From assembly GCF_015182285.1 (NCBI RefSeq), contig NZ_PRDM01000003.1, positions 434,001-498,000 on the forward strand: 64,000 nucleotides of DNA, in the 5' to 3' direction. The translations under genes were made by a program, and so were the position numbers. Under the pieces are notes generated by a model, which saw only the letters and a list, made by a program, of their open reading frames with translations, did no database searches and was not told where the DNA came from. Positions 44,592 through 53,261 of this stretch are shown here, one piece after another (position 1 is the first letter of the stretch; each line of letters opens with the position of its first letter). The stretch is from Flavobacterium hungaricum. GTDB lineage: Bacteria; Bacteroidota; Bacteroidia; Flavobacteriales; Flavobacteriaceae.

Positions 44592-44613
44592 GTACTTGTA
44601 TAAAAGTAAGTAC
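44592..44613. promoter_or_regulatory. Dyad in the HxlR/NmrA divergent promoter region
   Basis: GTACTT (44592-44597) and AAGTAC (44608-44613) form an inverted repeat with a 10-bp spacer. A further AAGT/ACTT pair lies just to the left. Position and symmetry suit binding of the HxlR dimer to control both genes. Confidence 0.5.
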
Positions 44614-44653
44614 AAATATACCTTTGTCTTCTCAAATAAAAAAACATTTAAAG

Positions 44654-45529
44654 ATGAAAATTATAATTTCAGGTTCATTAGGAAACATAGGAAAGCCATT
44701 AACGGCACAATTAGTACAATCGGGTCATGATGTTACAGTGATCAGCAGCAGTGCAGACAGAAAAACAGCAATCGAAAATCTGGGAGCAAAAGCTGCGATT
44801 GGTTCTGTAAGCGATGCCGATTTTTTACAACAGACTTTTAGCGGTGCGGATGCCCTTTTTGCAATGACGCCTCCAAACATGGGCGGCCAAAACATTATCA
44901 AAAATACAGTTGCGGCAGGCAGCGCTTTCGCGAAAGCGATACAAGAAGCCGACATTAAGAGAGTCGTAATGTTAAGCAGCATCGGAGCCGACTTAGAGAG
45001 CGGGACTGGTCCGATTGCTGGACTGCATCAAATTGAGAAATTATACGAAAATCTTGATGCTTCAATCACTTTCTTGAGAGCGGGTTATTTCTACATTAAT
45101 TTCTACAATGATATTCCGATGATAAAAGGAGCGGGGATTATGGGAGGTAATTTTCCAGCATCATTGCAAATTCCGTTAGTGCATCCAGAAGATATTGCTT
45201 GGGCTGCTGCCGAAGAGTTACAAAAAGCTCAAGAAGGAAAAAACATTCGTTATATTATCAGCGATGTAAAAACGCCTTCAGAAATTGTAAAAACATTTGG
45301 AGCTGCAATTTCAAAACCAGAACTTCCCTGGGTTGAGTTTACAGACGAACAATCTTTTGGCGGTATGACTCAGGCTGGTTTACCAGAAGAAATGGCTGGT
45401 CTGTATACCGAAATGGGTTCAGGATTAAGAAGCGGTAAAATCAGTGCCGATTTCTTAAACAATAATTTTTCGGTAGACGGTAAAATCAAATTAGAAGATT
45501 TTGCAAAAGAATTTGCTTCAAAATTCTAA
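44654..45529 (+). CDS. NmrA-like NAD(P)-binding reductase
   Basis: The start at 44654 is preferred: the frame can be extended to TTG at 44624, but the Rossmann fold begins at once with MKIIISGSLGNIGKPL. The nucleotide motif is GSLGNIGKP, a variant of GxxGxxG. DADFLQQTFSGADALFAMTP and RVVMLSSIGADLESG are typical of NmrA/azoreductase-type short-chain enzymes, and the Tyr-Lys pair of classical SDRs is absent. It probably reduces a quinone, azo or electrophilic compound and is induced through the divergent HxlR regulator. The 16-bp palindrome CGCTTTCGCGAAAGCG lies inside the gene at 44923-44938. A bidirectional terminator follows. Confidence 0.87.
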   Translation: MKIIISGSLGNIGKPLTAQLVQSGHDVTVISSSADRKTAIENLGAKAAIGSVSDADFLQQTFSGADALFAMTPPNMGGQNIIKNTVAAGSAFAKAIQEADIKRVVMLSSIGADLESGTGPIAGLHQIEKLYENLDASITFLRAGYFYINFYNDIPMIKGAGIMGGNFPASLQIPLVHPEDIAWAAAEELQKAQEGKNIRYIISDVKTPSEIVKTFGAAISKPELPWVEFTDEQSFGGMTQAGLPEEMAGLYTEMGSGLRSGKISADFLNNNFSVDGKIKLEDFAKEFASKF

Positions 45530-45543
45530 TTCCTATAAAAAAA

Positions 45544-45574
45544 ACAATCCGCTCATTAATTCAGAGCGGATTGT
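45544..45574. terminator. Bidirectional terminator between convergent genes
   Basis: ACAATCCGCTC (45544-45554) pairs perfectly with GAGCGGATTGT (45564-45574). A-rich sequence to the left and T-rich to the right serve both the NmrA-like gene and the DUF4374 gene. Confidence 0.8.
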
Positions 45575-45625
45575 CATTTAAAAAAAAACTCAAGGATTCA
45601 TACAGTCTTTTAAAACTGTAAATTT

Positions 45626-46954
45626 TTAGAATACTCCGATATAGTGGTTTCCTGGTTTGTTAACCAATTTGGCTCCTTTTGTAACAGCGCCGGTAACAGA
45701 ATCAATGATATAGATATTTCCATCTTTACCAACTGGAGTAACAGCAATATAAATTTCGTTTCCATCTACTACAAAACCTTGGTACTGACCAAAATTTAAA
45801 TCAGCATCATAAGCAATTCCGTCTACCAATTTTGCAGTTTTTGCATTAAGGTCGATTCTTGCTACAAAACCTTGATCGCTTCCTTCATGATGGTAAACAG
45901 CATAGGCAATTCCGTTGGCAACATATCTCCAAGCATCAATATAAGAACCTTTAACTCCAAGTGCAGTGTCTAAACTGAAGACGTATGAGTTGTCGTATTC
46001 ATTATTTTGGTCAATTTTTAAGATATAAGAACCATTTTTAGTATCTCTCTGCGTAGCTTGATAGATGTTTCCGTCATTTGCCACAAAGCTGTTAAAACTT
46101 CTGTAACCGCTTGTATCACCAAAACCAACTGTAGAAGTAATAAATTTTGGATTTTCTAATGAAGGATAATCAACCACAAGAGATTTAGATCCTAAACGCT
46201 CAAAATTACTTTCGTTTGCAGCAGTAGCAGGATTGGTTTTACGCATCCATGTTCCGATGATTAATTTGTTTCCAGCTTTGTTTAATGTCGGAGCATCTAA
46301 ACGAAAAACGTGGTGCCCTAAAGCTTCTTCAGCTGGAGATAAAGGAATTTGATACTGCTCATAATTTGCAATTTTAATTCCTAAGAAATCTAAAGTCAAT
46401 ACCGTTGCAGTACCTCTTGTATGCTTGTATGTTTTTCCGTCAGCCTCAGTTACTACAACAGGAGCAGTTACATTTACCGCTACACCCGTTTTGTCACCAT
46501 CAAAAAGTTTAACCCATCTTGGTGATGCTCCTGCATATTGCGCAATACTTACAGTCTGTCCTGATTGTACGAAGTTTTTACCTCCATTTACATTGTAAGT
46601 CATAAATTGACCTCCATTTGCACCTGTATAGGTAATATTAAAAAGTGTTTTTCCATCTACAGAAGACTGTAAACGTGCAGTTCTGCTTGACTGTACAGGT
46701 TCTCCGTTATCATAAGCATTAATAGAAACGTCTGGATTTTTAGCATCTTTTTTGCTTACAGAGAATACTTTTGTGCCGCCGTCTCCGTCTCCAGGATTAG
46801 TCTGCATGATAGCTCCGGCTACTGTTATCCATCTGTCTGCAGTTGGATCTACAGGAACTTCAGCAGCTTTATTGTCATCACTGCTGCAGCTTGTTAGCGC
46901 AAACGTGGTAAAAACCAATCCACAGGCAAGTAGTTTGAATGTACCTTTTTTCAT
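45626..46954 (-). CDS. DUF4374 lipoprotein, XusB-like siderophore-binding candidate
   Basis: A lipobox (LTSC, Cys23) followed by SSDDNK marks a surface lipoprotein. The rest is a beta-propeller-type protein of the DUF4374 family: RWITVAGAIMQTNPGDGDGG, IGTWMRKTNPATAANES, VGFGDTSGYRSFNSFVANDG and NKPGNHYIGVF at the C-terminus. The Bacteroides thetaiotaomicron relative XusB binds foreign siderophores (ferric enterobactin type) and is paired with a TonB receptor, as here. The gene begins 32 bp after the receptor gene, so the two are co-transcribed. The ligand in this organism is not known; another metal chelate or tetrapyrrole is possible. Confidence 0.87.
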   Translation of the reverse strand: MKKGTFKLLACGLVFTTFALTSCSSDDNKAAEVPVDPTADRWITVAGAIMQTNPGDGDGGTKVFSVSKKDAKNPDVSINAYDNGEPVQSSRTARLQSSVDGKTLFNITYTGANGGQFMTYNVNGGKNFVQSGQTVSIAQYAGASPRWVKLFDGDKTGVAVNVTAPVVVTEADGKTYKHTRGTATVLTLDFLGIKIANYEQYQIPLSPAEEALGHHVFRLDAPTLNKAGNKLIIGTWMRKTNPATAANESNFERLGSKSLVVDYPSLENPKFITSTVGFGDTSGYRSFNSFVANDGNIYQATQRDTKNGSYILKIDQNNEYDNSYVFSLDTALGVKGSYIDAWRYVANGIAYAVYHHEGSDQGFVARIDLNAKTAKLVDGIAYDADLNFGQYQGFVVDGNEIYIAVTPVGKDGNIYIIDSVTGAVTKGAKLVNKPGNHYIGVF

Positions 46955-46986
46955 ATTTATTATATTTAGAATTAATTAATGAGTTA

Positions 46987-49386
46987 CTAAAATTTGTTAA
47001 GGATGTAGTTTACTTTTAAATAGAAAGCTCTTCCAGGTTTTTGAACAGCAAAATTGTCGTAAACCTGTTCGTTGGTTATGTTTTTAGCATCAAAACTTAC
47101 AATATACTTTCTGCTCGGAAATGTGTAGCTCAAACCTAAGTCATGAGGAAATTGAGAAGGTGTTTTATCCATTTCAGTATTAAGCCAGGTAGTATAAAAT
47201 TCAGCGACATAACTAAAATTGTAATACAGATTCAATTCTGACTTTTCCTGCAGTACATTTTTAAAATTGTATTGTGCATTTGCATTAATTATAAAGTAAG
47301 GTTCATTGGGATATCGTTTATTATAATGATCGTAGATCGCTCCGTTTTTATCGTATTTGTCTTTAAAAAGAGAGTTAAATTTTGACATATTCATGGATAA
47401 GAACAATTTATTCTTGTTCGAATATTCTAACGAAGCCTCGTAGCCAAGCGATTGTGCCGTTCCCATATTGACAGACGGCGTCGCCTGCAAAGCTTCATTA
47501 ACTCTTGTACTGAATTGACGAACAATTTTATCCTTAGAGTTTCTCCAAAATCCAGAACCCCCAAATCTGAATTTGTGTTCGTTAACTTTAAAAGGACCAA
47601 ATCGCAGTCCCACATTTAGATTATTGCTCTGTTCTGGTTTTAATGAACTGTTTTGAGTTTGATTCTCTCCTGGATTACCGAATATTTCATTTTCAGAAGG
47701 AAGTCTGATGGCTTTTTCTGCAGATGTCGAAAACATCAATTTGGGTAAAATGAAATAAGATGCCGCAAGTCCGTAACCGTAATAAGTGGTATTGTTACTT
47801 TCAAAGTTTTCCGTAATTGTTGTCTGGCCGTTTACTGTTGTGACGACAGGAGTTCTCTGTTCATTTTTTTGATTGTATCTTTTACCAAAAAGATTCGTTC
47901 TTAAACGGGAACCCAAACCCTCAAACTCGTAGGCAAACGATAAAATGTTTTTTTGCAGATCACGTTTTTGCTGAAAATTTCTTTCCAGTTCCGATTTCAT
48001 TTCATCAAAATCATTTCTCATAAAAGAGTAAAGCATCGTACTGAATACAAATCTGTGATTTTCATTTACAGTATAATTTAAACCCGCTCTTGTACTAAAA
48101 ATTTTATTGTTAAGATGAAGAATCGTTGGAGCTCCTTGTTGTGCACCGTTTGGCGTTAAGATAGGAAGACCTTTAAGTCCAATTACCTTTTCATTAAACC
48201 AGTTGTAATTCCATTTTACAGTATCGTTTACAACTTCATTTCGTTGACTAAAAACAGAATTAATGTTAAATTCCAATCCTTTTACTATAAAATCTTTTTT
48301 AGCATAATTAATACTTATTACTCGGGCATCTGCTTCTGTAAATCTACCTTTGTAAGGAGTTGACATGGCCTGTCCATGCTGAATTTCGTTGTAATCGTCA
48401 GACATATTGATGCCGACCAAGAAAGTGTCCGCCCATTCCACATCAGTAAATCCAAGTTCAAAACGGCCGCCGTAAGAACGATACGCATCATTAAAACGTT
48501 TGGCTCTTATCGGGATCATCTGACCGTCTGGCTGAATGTCTCGTGCAAACTTTCCCCAGATTTCATAATTATTATCAGAGTAATTATAAAAGCCTGACCC
48601 CTTAAGCGTAAAACCAGATTTGTCACGGTATGTTGTATTAAAATTAGACTGAATTGTATTAAATGATCCGTAAGATACAGAGGCGTTTAAGGTGTTTTTG
48701 GCTCCTTTTTTTAATATAACATTAATCGCACCTCCCAAGGCATCATCGGCTAAATGAGCCGGAATAACGCCTTTGTAAACTTCAATACGCTCTATTAAAG
48801 CCGGCGGAATACTGTTTAAGTTAAAAGAAGAACCGTAAGTCGAGATCGGAATTCCATCGATAAAGATTCTGATAGCATTGCCGCTCATCCCATTCAAATT
48901 GTAGGTAACATTAGAACCTAATCCGCCATTTTGTCGAATACGGACTCCGGCAGATTGTCCTAATAAATCGTTGGTTTGAATATTTCTTTTAGCCGCCTCC
49001 TGTGTTTCGATCACGTTTACAGAAAACCCTTTTTCTACAATTTCTTTTTTTATTGATTTCTTCTGCAGCACCACTTCTTTTAGCGATCTGGCATCGTTTC
49101 GCTGTAATGAAATATGAAGTTCTAAAGTGGGTTTATTAAGAATAACTTTCGTAGTTTTCGGCTGCGCTTCCATAGAAGTAATTTCTAAAATATAGGCGCC
49201 GTAAGCAACACCTTTAATTTCAAAACGACCGTTATCGTCTACGATAGTATATTTTTGAGTTCCTTTGATCGAAACGGTAGCGCCAAAAGCCAATTCGTTT
49301 TGGCTGTAAGAAACTTTTCCAGAAATAGTTCCGGTTTGTGACCAGCTTGTAATAGTAATAAAAAATAGAAGTAGAAATAATCTCAT
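46987..49386 (-). CDS. TonB-dependent outer-membrane receptor, XusA-like
   Basis: A short signal peptide (ending SWSQ) leads to a CarboxypepD_reg-like domain (GTISGKVSYSQNELAFGATV, residues 20-95). A plug follows with GLGSNVTYNLNGMSGNAIRI and ERIEVYKGVIPAHLADDALGGA (about 110-215). The beta barrel has a typical SSLKPEQSNNLNVGLRFG and ends in Phe. It is shorter (799) than SusC-type porters and lacks their plug signature, fitting siderophore or metal-chelate receptors. Together with the DUF4374 lipoprotein it resembles XusA/XusB. Its own promoter, overlapped by a palindrome, lies just upstream (49410-49443). Confidence 0.9.
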   Translation of the reverse strand: MRLFLLLFFITITSWSQTGTISGKVSYSQNELAFGATVSIKGTQKYTIVDDNGRFEIKGVAYGAYILEITSMEAQPKTTKVILNKPTLELHISLQRNDARSLKEVVLQKKSIKKEIVEKGFSVNVIETQEAAKRNIQTNDLLGQSAGVRIRQNGGLGSNVTYNLNGMSGNAIRIFIDGIPISTYGSSFNLNSIPPALIERIEVYKGVIPAHLADDALGGAINVILKKGAKNTLNASVSYGSFNTIQSNFNTTYRDKSGFTLKGSGFYNYSDNNYEIWGKFARDIQPDGQMIPIRAKRFNDAYRSYGGRFELGFTDVEWADTFLVGINMSDDYNEIQHGQAMSTPYKGRFTEADARVISINYAKKDFIVKGLEFNINSVFSQRNEVVNDTVKWNYNWFNEKVIGLKGLPILTPNGAQQGAPTILHLNNKIFSTRAGLNYTVNENHRFVFSTMLYSFMRNDFDEMKSELERNFQQKRDLQKNILSFAYEFEGLGSRLRTNLFGKRYNQKNEQRTPVVTTVNGQTTITENFESNNTTYYGYGLAASYFILPKLMFSTSAEKAIRLPSENEIFGNPGENQTQNSSLKPEQSNNLNVGLRFGPFKVNEHKFRFGGSGFWRNSKDKIVRQFSTRVNEALQATPSVNMGTAQSLGYEASLEYSNKNKLFLSMNMSKFNSLFKDKYDKNGAIYDHYNKRYPNEPYFIINANAQYNFKNVLQEKSELNLYYNFSYVAEFYTTWLNTEMDKTPSQFPHDLGLSYTFPSRKYIVSFDAKNITNEQVYDNFAVQKPGRAFYLKVNYILNKF

Positions 49387-49409
49387 GTTAGTCTGCGAAT
49401 AAAGTGCAG

Positions 49410-49442
49410 CAAACTTATATGATAATTTATATTTAATCTAAA
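49410..49442 (-). promoter_or_regulatory. Bacteroidota-type promoter of the receptor gene
   Basis: Read on the minus strand, TAAGTTTG (49410-49417) is a perfect TAnnTTTG -7 element. TTTA (49439-49442) is one base off the -33 TTTG, with a 21-bp spacer. The -7 element lies 23 bp before the start codon. Confidence 0.6.
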
Positions 49443-49443
49443 T
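49425..49443. promoter_or_regulatory. 19-bp near-perfect palindrome overlapping the -33 element, Fur-box-like operator
   Basis: On the minus strand the sequence is ATTTAGATTAAATATAAAT. All positions pair except one pair and the centre. Size and AT-richness match iron-responsive Fur boxes, and overlap with the promoter fits repression. The Fur assignment is inferred from gene context. Confidence 0.5.
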
Positions 49444-49548
49444 AAAGCTATTAGAAGATTATTAGATTTACATTAGAGGTTTTAATGTTGGATTTTTGAA
49501 TCCTATAAGTTATAGAAAGTCGTTTGAATTTTTATGTAACGAGCTGTT

Positions 49549-49670
49549 TTTTAAACGCAAAGAGCGCAAATATTTATAGTTGCTTTCTGTTTATAAACGA
49601 AAAGTTCGCAAAGCTTTATCAATAAAACTTTGCGAACTTTGCGTAATTCTTGGTGTTCTTTGCGGTTAAA
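49549..49670. repeat. Intergenic inverted repeat between ApbE and receptor genes
   Basis: AAAGTTCGCAAAG (49601-49613) and CTTTGCGAACTTT (49628-49640) form a perfect 13-bp stem. Outer copies of the theme (AACGCAAAGAGCGCAAA and TTCTTTGCGGTT) extend the symmetry. It may end the ApbE transcript, although no T-run is evident. The remaining gap (49444-49548 and 49671-49719) shows nothing recognisable. Confidence 0.8.
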
Positions 49671-49719
49671 TAATCAAACAGTTTAAATGAACTTATACTG
49701 CTTATAGGGTTTATTTATT

Positions 49720-50721
49720 CTAAAATTTAGTCTTGAAATCTTTAATTTTAAAATTAGCAGATTTAATCACTTTTCCTTTATCCGTAATCAGTAAGCAGCT
49801 GTATTCTGGAAATTTTTGAAGTAAAGCCAGACCTTCTTTCTGACCCAAAACCATAATAGAAGTACTCAATCCGTTGGCGGTTTCGGCATTTGGACCAAAG
49901 ACGGTCACGCTGCACAAACCCGTTGCGGGATATCCTGTTGCGGGATTTATAATATGCGAATATCGTTTTCCGTTAAAAACGACAAATTTTTCATAGCTGC
50001 CCGAAGTCGTAACCGCTTCTTGTTCTAACGGCACAACCGCTAAAACTTTTTCAGGCTTAAACGGATTCGTGATTCCGATTTTCCAAGGCGAACCATTCGG
50101 TTGTTTTCCCCAAGTACTCATGTCGCCCGAGCCGTTTATAATTCCGGCCTTAATTCCTTGAGAAAGCATCATGTCACGGCATTTGTCTGTTGCGTAACCT
50201 TCTCCTAGAGCGCCAAAACCAATTTTCATGCCTTTGATTTTTAGAAAAATAGTAGACGCACCGCTGTCCAGAACAATATTTTTGTAGCCTACTTTTTCTA
50301 CCGATTTTTTGATGGCTTCCGCCGAAGGCATTTCGGTCATCGAGCCGTCAAATTTCCAAATACGGTCCATTGCCGCAAAACTGATATCAAAACCGCCGTT
50401 GGTAATTTCAGAAAGTTTGATGGCTCTCTGCGTCAATTCAAAAACCTCACGATCGACTTTTATGGGTTTTATCCCCGAATTCTGATTGACTTGAGAAACC
50501 TGCGAATCCGGTTTCCAATCAGAAATTAAGTTTTCAATTCTAGTAATCTCAGCAATAACTTCCTCAATTTTCTGACTCGCCGTTGCAGAATCTTTGGCAA
50601 CAATCGAAATATCAAAACGCCCGCCCATTAAAAGCGTCGTTTTTTTGCGCAAAACCTGTCCGCTTAACGGAAATGCACAAAACAACATTATTAGAATTAT
50701 CGTTTTTTGAGGATTTGTCAT
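49720..50721 (-). CDS. apbE: FAD:protein FMN transferase (ApbE)
   Basis: A signal sequence (residues 1-21, ending LSGQ) sends it to the periplasm, perhaps membrane-tethered. Family motifs are all visible: TLLMGGRFDISIV at the start, ISDWKPDSQVSQVNQNSG, FGALGEGYATDKCRDMM, IINGSGDMSTWG, VTTSGSYEKFV, HIINPATGYPA and ANGLSTSIMVLG. The enzyme uses FAD to attach FMN covalently to a Thr or Ser of target proteins outside the cytoplasm. The clearest candidate target in the window is the DUF2271 protein (53262) with its TGAS motif. It lies 114 bp after the PepSY/reductase gene in the same direction. Confidence 0.93.
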   Translation of the reverse strand: MTNPQKTIILIMLFCAFPLSGQVLRKKTTLLMGGRFDISIVAKDSATASQKIEEVIAEITRIENLISDWKPDSQVSQVNQNSGIKPIKVDREVFELTQRAIKLSEITNGGFDISFAAMDRIWKFDGSMTEMPSAEAIKKSVEKVGYKNIVLDSGASTIFLKIKGMKIGFGALGEGYATDKCRDMMLSQGIKAGIINGSGDMSTWGKQPNGSPWKIGITNPFKPEKVLAVVPLEQEAVTTSGSYEKFVVFNGKRYSHIINPATGYPATGLCSVTVFGPNAETANGLSTSIMVLGQKEGLALLQKFPEYSCLLITDKGKVIKSANFKIKDFKTKF

Positions 50722-50835
50722 AAGATCAGTTTTTCAGACGATGATGATGCGAATTTTCACAGATTTAAAAATCTTTTTTTCAGTGCCTTCGCGATAATGA
50801 ATCCGTGTTATCCGCGTGCAATTTAAGCAATTACA
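50722..50835. repeat. Interspersed repeat family A, copy 3 (partial)
   Basis: TTTTCACAGATTTAAAAATC, CTTCGCGATAATGAATCCG and GTTATCCGCGTGCAATTT match blocks of copies at 42795 and 44006. The copy fills the gap between the reductase and apbE genes. Confidence 0.65.
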
Positions 50836-53028
50836 TTAATAACAATCCGTTAAGATCTGACCGCTGCGTTTGTATTCTGTAATATTTTTAGAATTTGAAG
50901 TTAAGCAGAGTTCGTCCAGAATATTTTCAACATCGTTTTGCATTTGGAGCGAACCACAAATCATAATCACGCCGCCTTGTTGTAAGAGGCGGATAAAAAA
51001 GTTTGCATCACGTTTTATCAAATCCATTACATAAATATGTTCTGCTTCACGCGAAAGCGCCACATGAAAATTCTCTAAGTGTTCTTTCTGAATCATAATT
51101 CCAGCAAACTTCTGGTAAGCCAAAAGTGTCGGCGTAACCATTCTGAAACCGCTGTACAAATGAAATTCGGTTTTCGCTTTATTCTGTTCAATCATTCCAA
51201 GGAAAGGGGCAATTCCGGTTCCGTTGGATATAAAGGCAGCTTTTGGCGCTTTTTTAGGAAGATGAAATGCAGCGTTTTTAAGAATCCGTGCTTTTATAGT
51301 ATCTCCCGGTTCTAATTTGTTCAAATAACCAGAACCCAGACCAAATGGATGCAGTTTTACAACGAGCTGTATGTTTCCGGTATGTTTCCCGATAGAGTAG
51401 AGGCGTTCGCGATTGTCGTTTGCGGGATAAACCGCCAGTAAATCTCCAGAAGTAAATTTGGTTCTGCTGCCGGCACGAAGCGTTAACAAAAATGTATGTT
51501 CGGTATCAGAAATTGGTGTTTTATCTAAAACCAGTAATTTTTCCAATCCTTTAGGCACCTGATTATAAACAGATGGAGTCTGCGATAAAACAAGAGCACT
51601 TTTAGAATTCCATAATTTAGTCCATTCTACAAATTCTTCAGCCGATTTGTCGTTGACGGTCTGCATTGGTAAAAAACGTTCTGCCCAAGTTTGATTTTCT
51701 AATAAATGATCTACTTTCTTTGCAAAACCGCAAAAATCAGGATAGGCTTTAGAACCAAAACCGATCACAGAAAATTTAGTTTTATGTTCTTGCGAATGTT
51801 TTTTAAGGATCGAAATAAATTTATTTCCGTTAGAAGGTGCATCACCTAAGCCATGTGTAGAGGTAAAAACGATAATATGTTCGGCTTTCGGAAAAGTCTT
51901 AAAACTGTTTAACTCGGACAAAAATACTTTTTCTCCCGCCGCAATTAATTGTTTCTGAATCGCATTGGCAAAACGCAGCGAACTTCCGTTTTCTGACCCT
52001 GCGAGTAAGATGTATTTACTTTCGCTGGCTTTAAATTTATTCTTAATGCGGCTTGCTCTTCTTTTTAAGGTAATAGCAAATCCGGAGTAAATAAAGAATA
52101 AAATATTGATACAAGCCAATCCTAATATAACAGCCCAAATTGCATTAATTCTTCCAGTATGAAGATCAAGGCTCAAAGCACCCAATTGGGTTCTCACAGG
52201 CGAAAGTTTTTCAGAAGTAACCAATCCAGTTCCTTGATTGACTTCGACTTCACGGTCTTTTAATTCAATAATAAAATACTCTTCTGGATCGTCTGTAAAA
52301 GGGAATTCAATTTTTTTAACATCACTCAAAAGTGTGTTTTTAAAGAAGTTTTCTTTATTATTTTTGGTTAAATCTGCTTCTGATGTTTTGACTTCTTTTA
52401 CTTTTTCATCTTTAGGCATAAAGAAATTAAATCGTTCTAAAGACAAATAAGTTCCTGTTACCGCAATTGCCAAAATCGGAATCAAAGCAATTCTTCCTAA
52501 AATAACATGATAATATTGAGCAAAATATTCTTTGATGACTTTTGAAAAGAAATTGCGGATCCCTTTTTGTCTTTTTAAAACCAAAACAAAACCCGAAATG
52601 GCAATTAAAAATAAAAGAAACGAAATGACCCCAACAAAAAAACGTCCTGTTTCGTGCAGAAACAAAGAGCGGTGCAGACTGGTAACCCACTGAATAAATT
52701 CACTTTTCTTTACTGGTTTTCCTAATTCTTTTCCTGTTTTAGGATCTATGTAAGCATTAATATCATTTCCGTCTTCATCAAGTGCTTTAAGGGTTACAAA
52801 CTGATTGTAATCGACACTTAATTCGGTAATTTCCATGTACGATTTTTTTAGGATCGGAAGGGTTTCTCCCAAAGTCAGTTTGTCAAAATCTGCTGCTTTG
52901 TATGGCAGTGTTTTTTCTTGTACCGCATCGACCGATAGAATAATTCCGGTTACCGAAGCTAAAATCAAAAAAAGAGAAGAAAACAAGGCCAAAGCCAAGT
53001 GTGTGTAACGCCAGAAAGAAAGAGTCAT
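50836..53028 (-). CDS. PepSY-domain membrane protein fused to flavodoxin and FAD/NAD(P) reductase domains
   Basis: Residues 1-330 are a PepSY_TM unit with four membrane helices (about 5-32, 130-150, 175-197, 295-320) and His residues at helix ends (YTHLALALF, LHRSLFLHETGRF, YHVILGRIA) that could bind heme. Residues ~340-470 form a flavodoxin domain (AGSENGSSLRFANAIQ, FTSTHGLGDAPSNG). Residues ~490-730 form a sulfite-reductase/cytochrome-P450-reductase-like module with RLYSIGKHTG for FAD, SNGTGIAPFLGMI for NAD(P)H and MICGSLQMQNDVE. Electrons could pass from cytoplasmic NADPH through FAD and FMN to heme in the membrane and on to the periplasm. XusC of Bacteroides is a PepSY protein in the same setting. 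Likely role: reductive release of iron from imported chelates. Confidence 0.92.
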   Translation of the reverse strand: MTLSFWRYTHLALALFSSLFLILASVTGIILSVDAVQEKTLPYKAADFDKLTLGETLPILKKSYMEITELSVDYNQFVTLKALDEDGNDINAYIDPKTGKELGKPVKKSEFIQWVTSLHRSLFLHETGRFFVGVISFLLFLIAISGFVLVLKRQKGIRNFFSKVIKEYFAQYYHVILGRIALIPILAIAVTGTYLSLERFNFFMPKDEKVKEVKTSEADLTKNNKENFFKNTLLSDVKKIEFPFTDDPEEYFIIELKDREVEVNQGTGLVTSEKLSPVRTQLGALSLDLHTGRINAIWAVILGLACINILFFIYSGFAITLKRRASRIKNKFKASESKYILLAGSENGSSLRFANAIQKQLIAAGEKVFLSELNSFKTFPKAEHIIVFTSTHGLGDAPSNGNKFISILKKHSQEHKTKFSVIGFGSKAYPDFCGFAKKVDHLLENQTWAERFLPMQTVNDKSAEEFVEWTKLWNSKSALVLSQTPSVYNQVPKGLEKLLVLDKTPISDTEHTFLLTLRAGSRTKFTSGDLLAVYPANDNRERLYSIGKHTGNIQLVVKLHPFGLGSGYLNKLEPGDTIKARILKNAAFHLPKKAPKAAFISNGTGIAPFLGMIEQNKAKTEFHLYSGFRMVTPTLLAYQKFAGIMIQKEHLENFHVALSREAEHIYVMDLIKRDANFFIRLLQQGGVIMICGSLQMQNDVENILDELCLTSNSKNITEYKRSGQILTDCY

Positions 53029-53109
53029 GGAATGTATTCTAGAATGGAAAAGTATTTATTTCAGTTATTATTTGAAATTAATAAAGTTTATATTTTAAAG
53101 CGGCTAAAA

Positions 53110-53245
53110 CGAATTCGTTATCACGAAAACGCGGCTTTGCACGGATTTTTTAGATTTATAATTAAGCTAGATTTTATTTTCAAAATAAAAAATCCGTGTA
53201 AATCTGCGTTCTTACGAAGTAAATCCACTTTAGCAGCGTTCTAAT
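53110..53245. repeat. Interspersed repeat family A, copy 4
   Basis: CGTTATCACGAAAACGCGG, TTGCACGGATTTTTTAGATTT and AAAAAATCCGTGTAAATCTG repeat the family blocks with the usual inverted pairing of AATCCGTG and CACGGATT. It sits between the DUF2271 and PepSY genes. Confidence 0.75.
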
Positions 53246-53261
53246 TTACTGTGCTTAAAGA

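Noticed and set aside
44923..44938. Transposon insertion in the NmrA-like gene
   Set aside because: Only 16 bp match the intergenic palindrome, the reading frame is intact, and no target duplication is visible.
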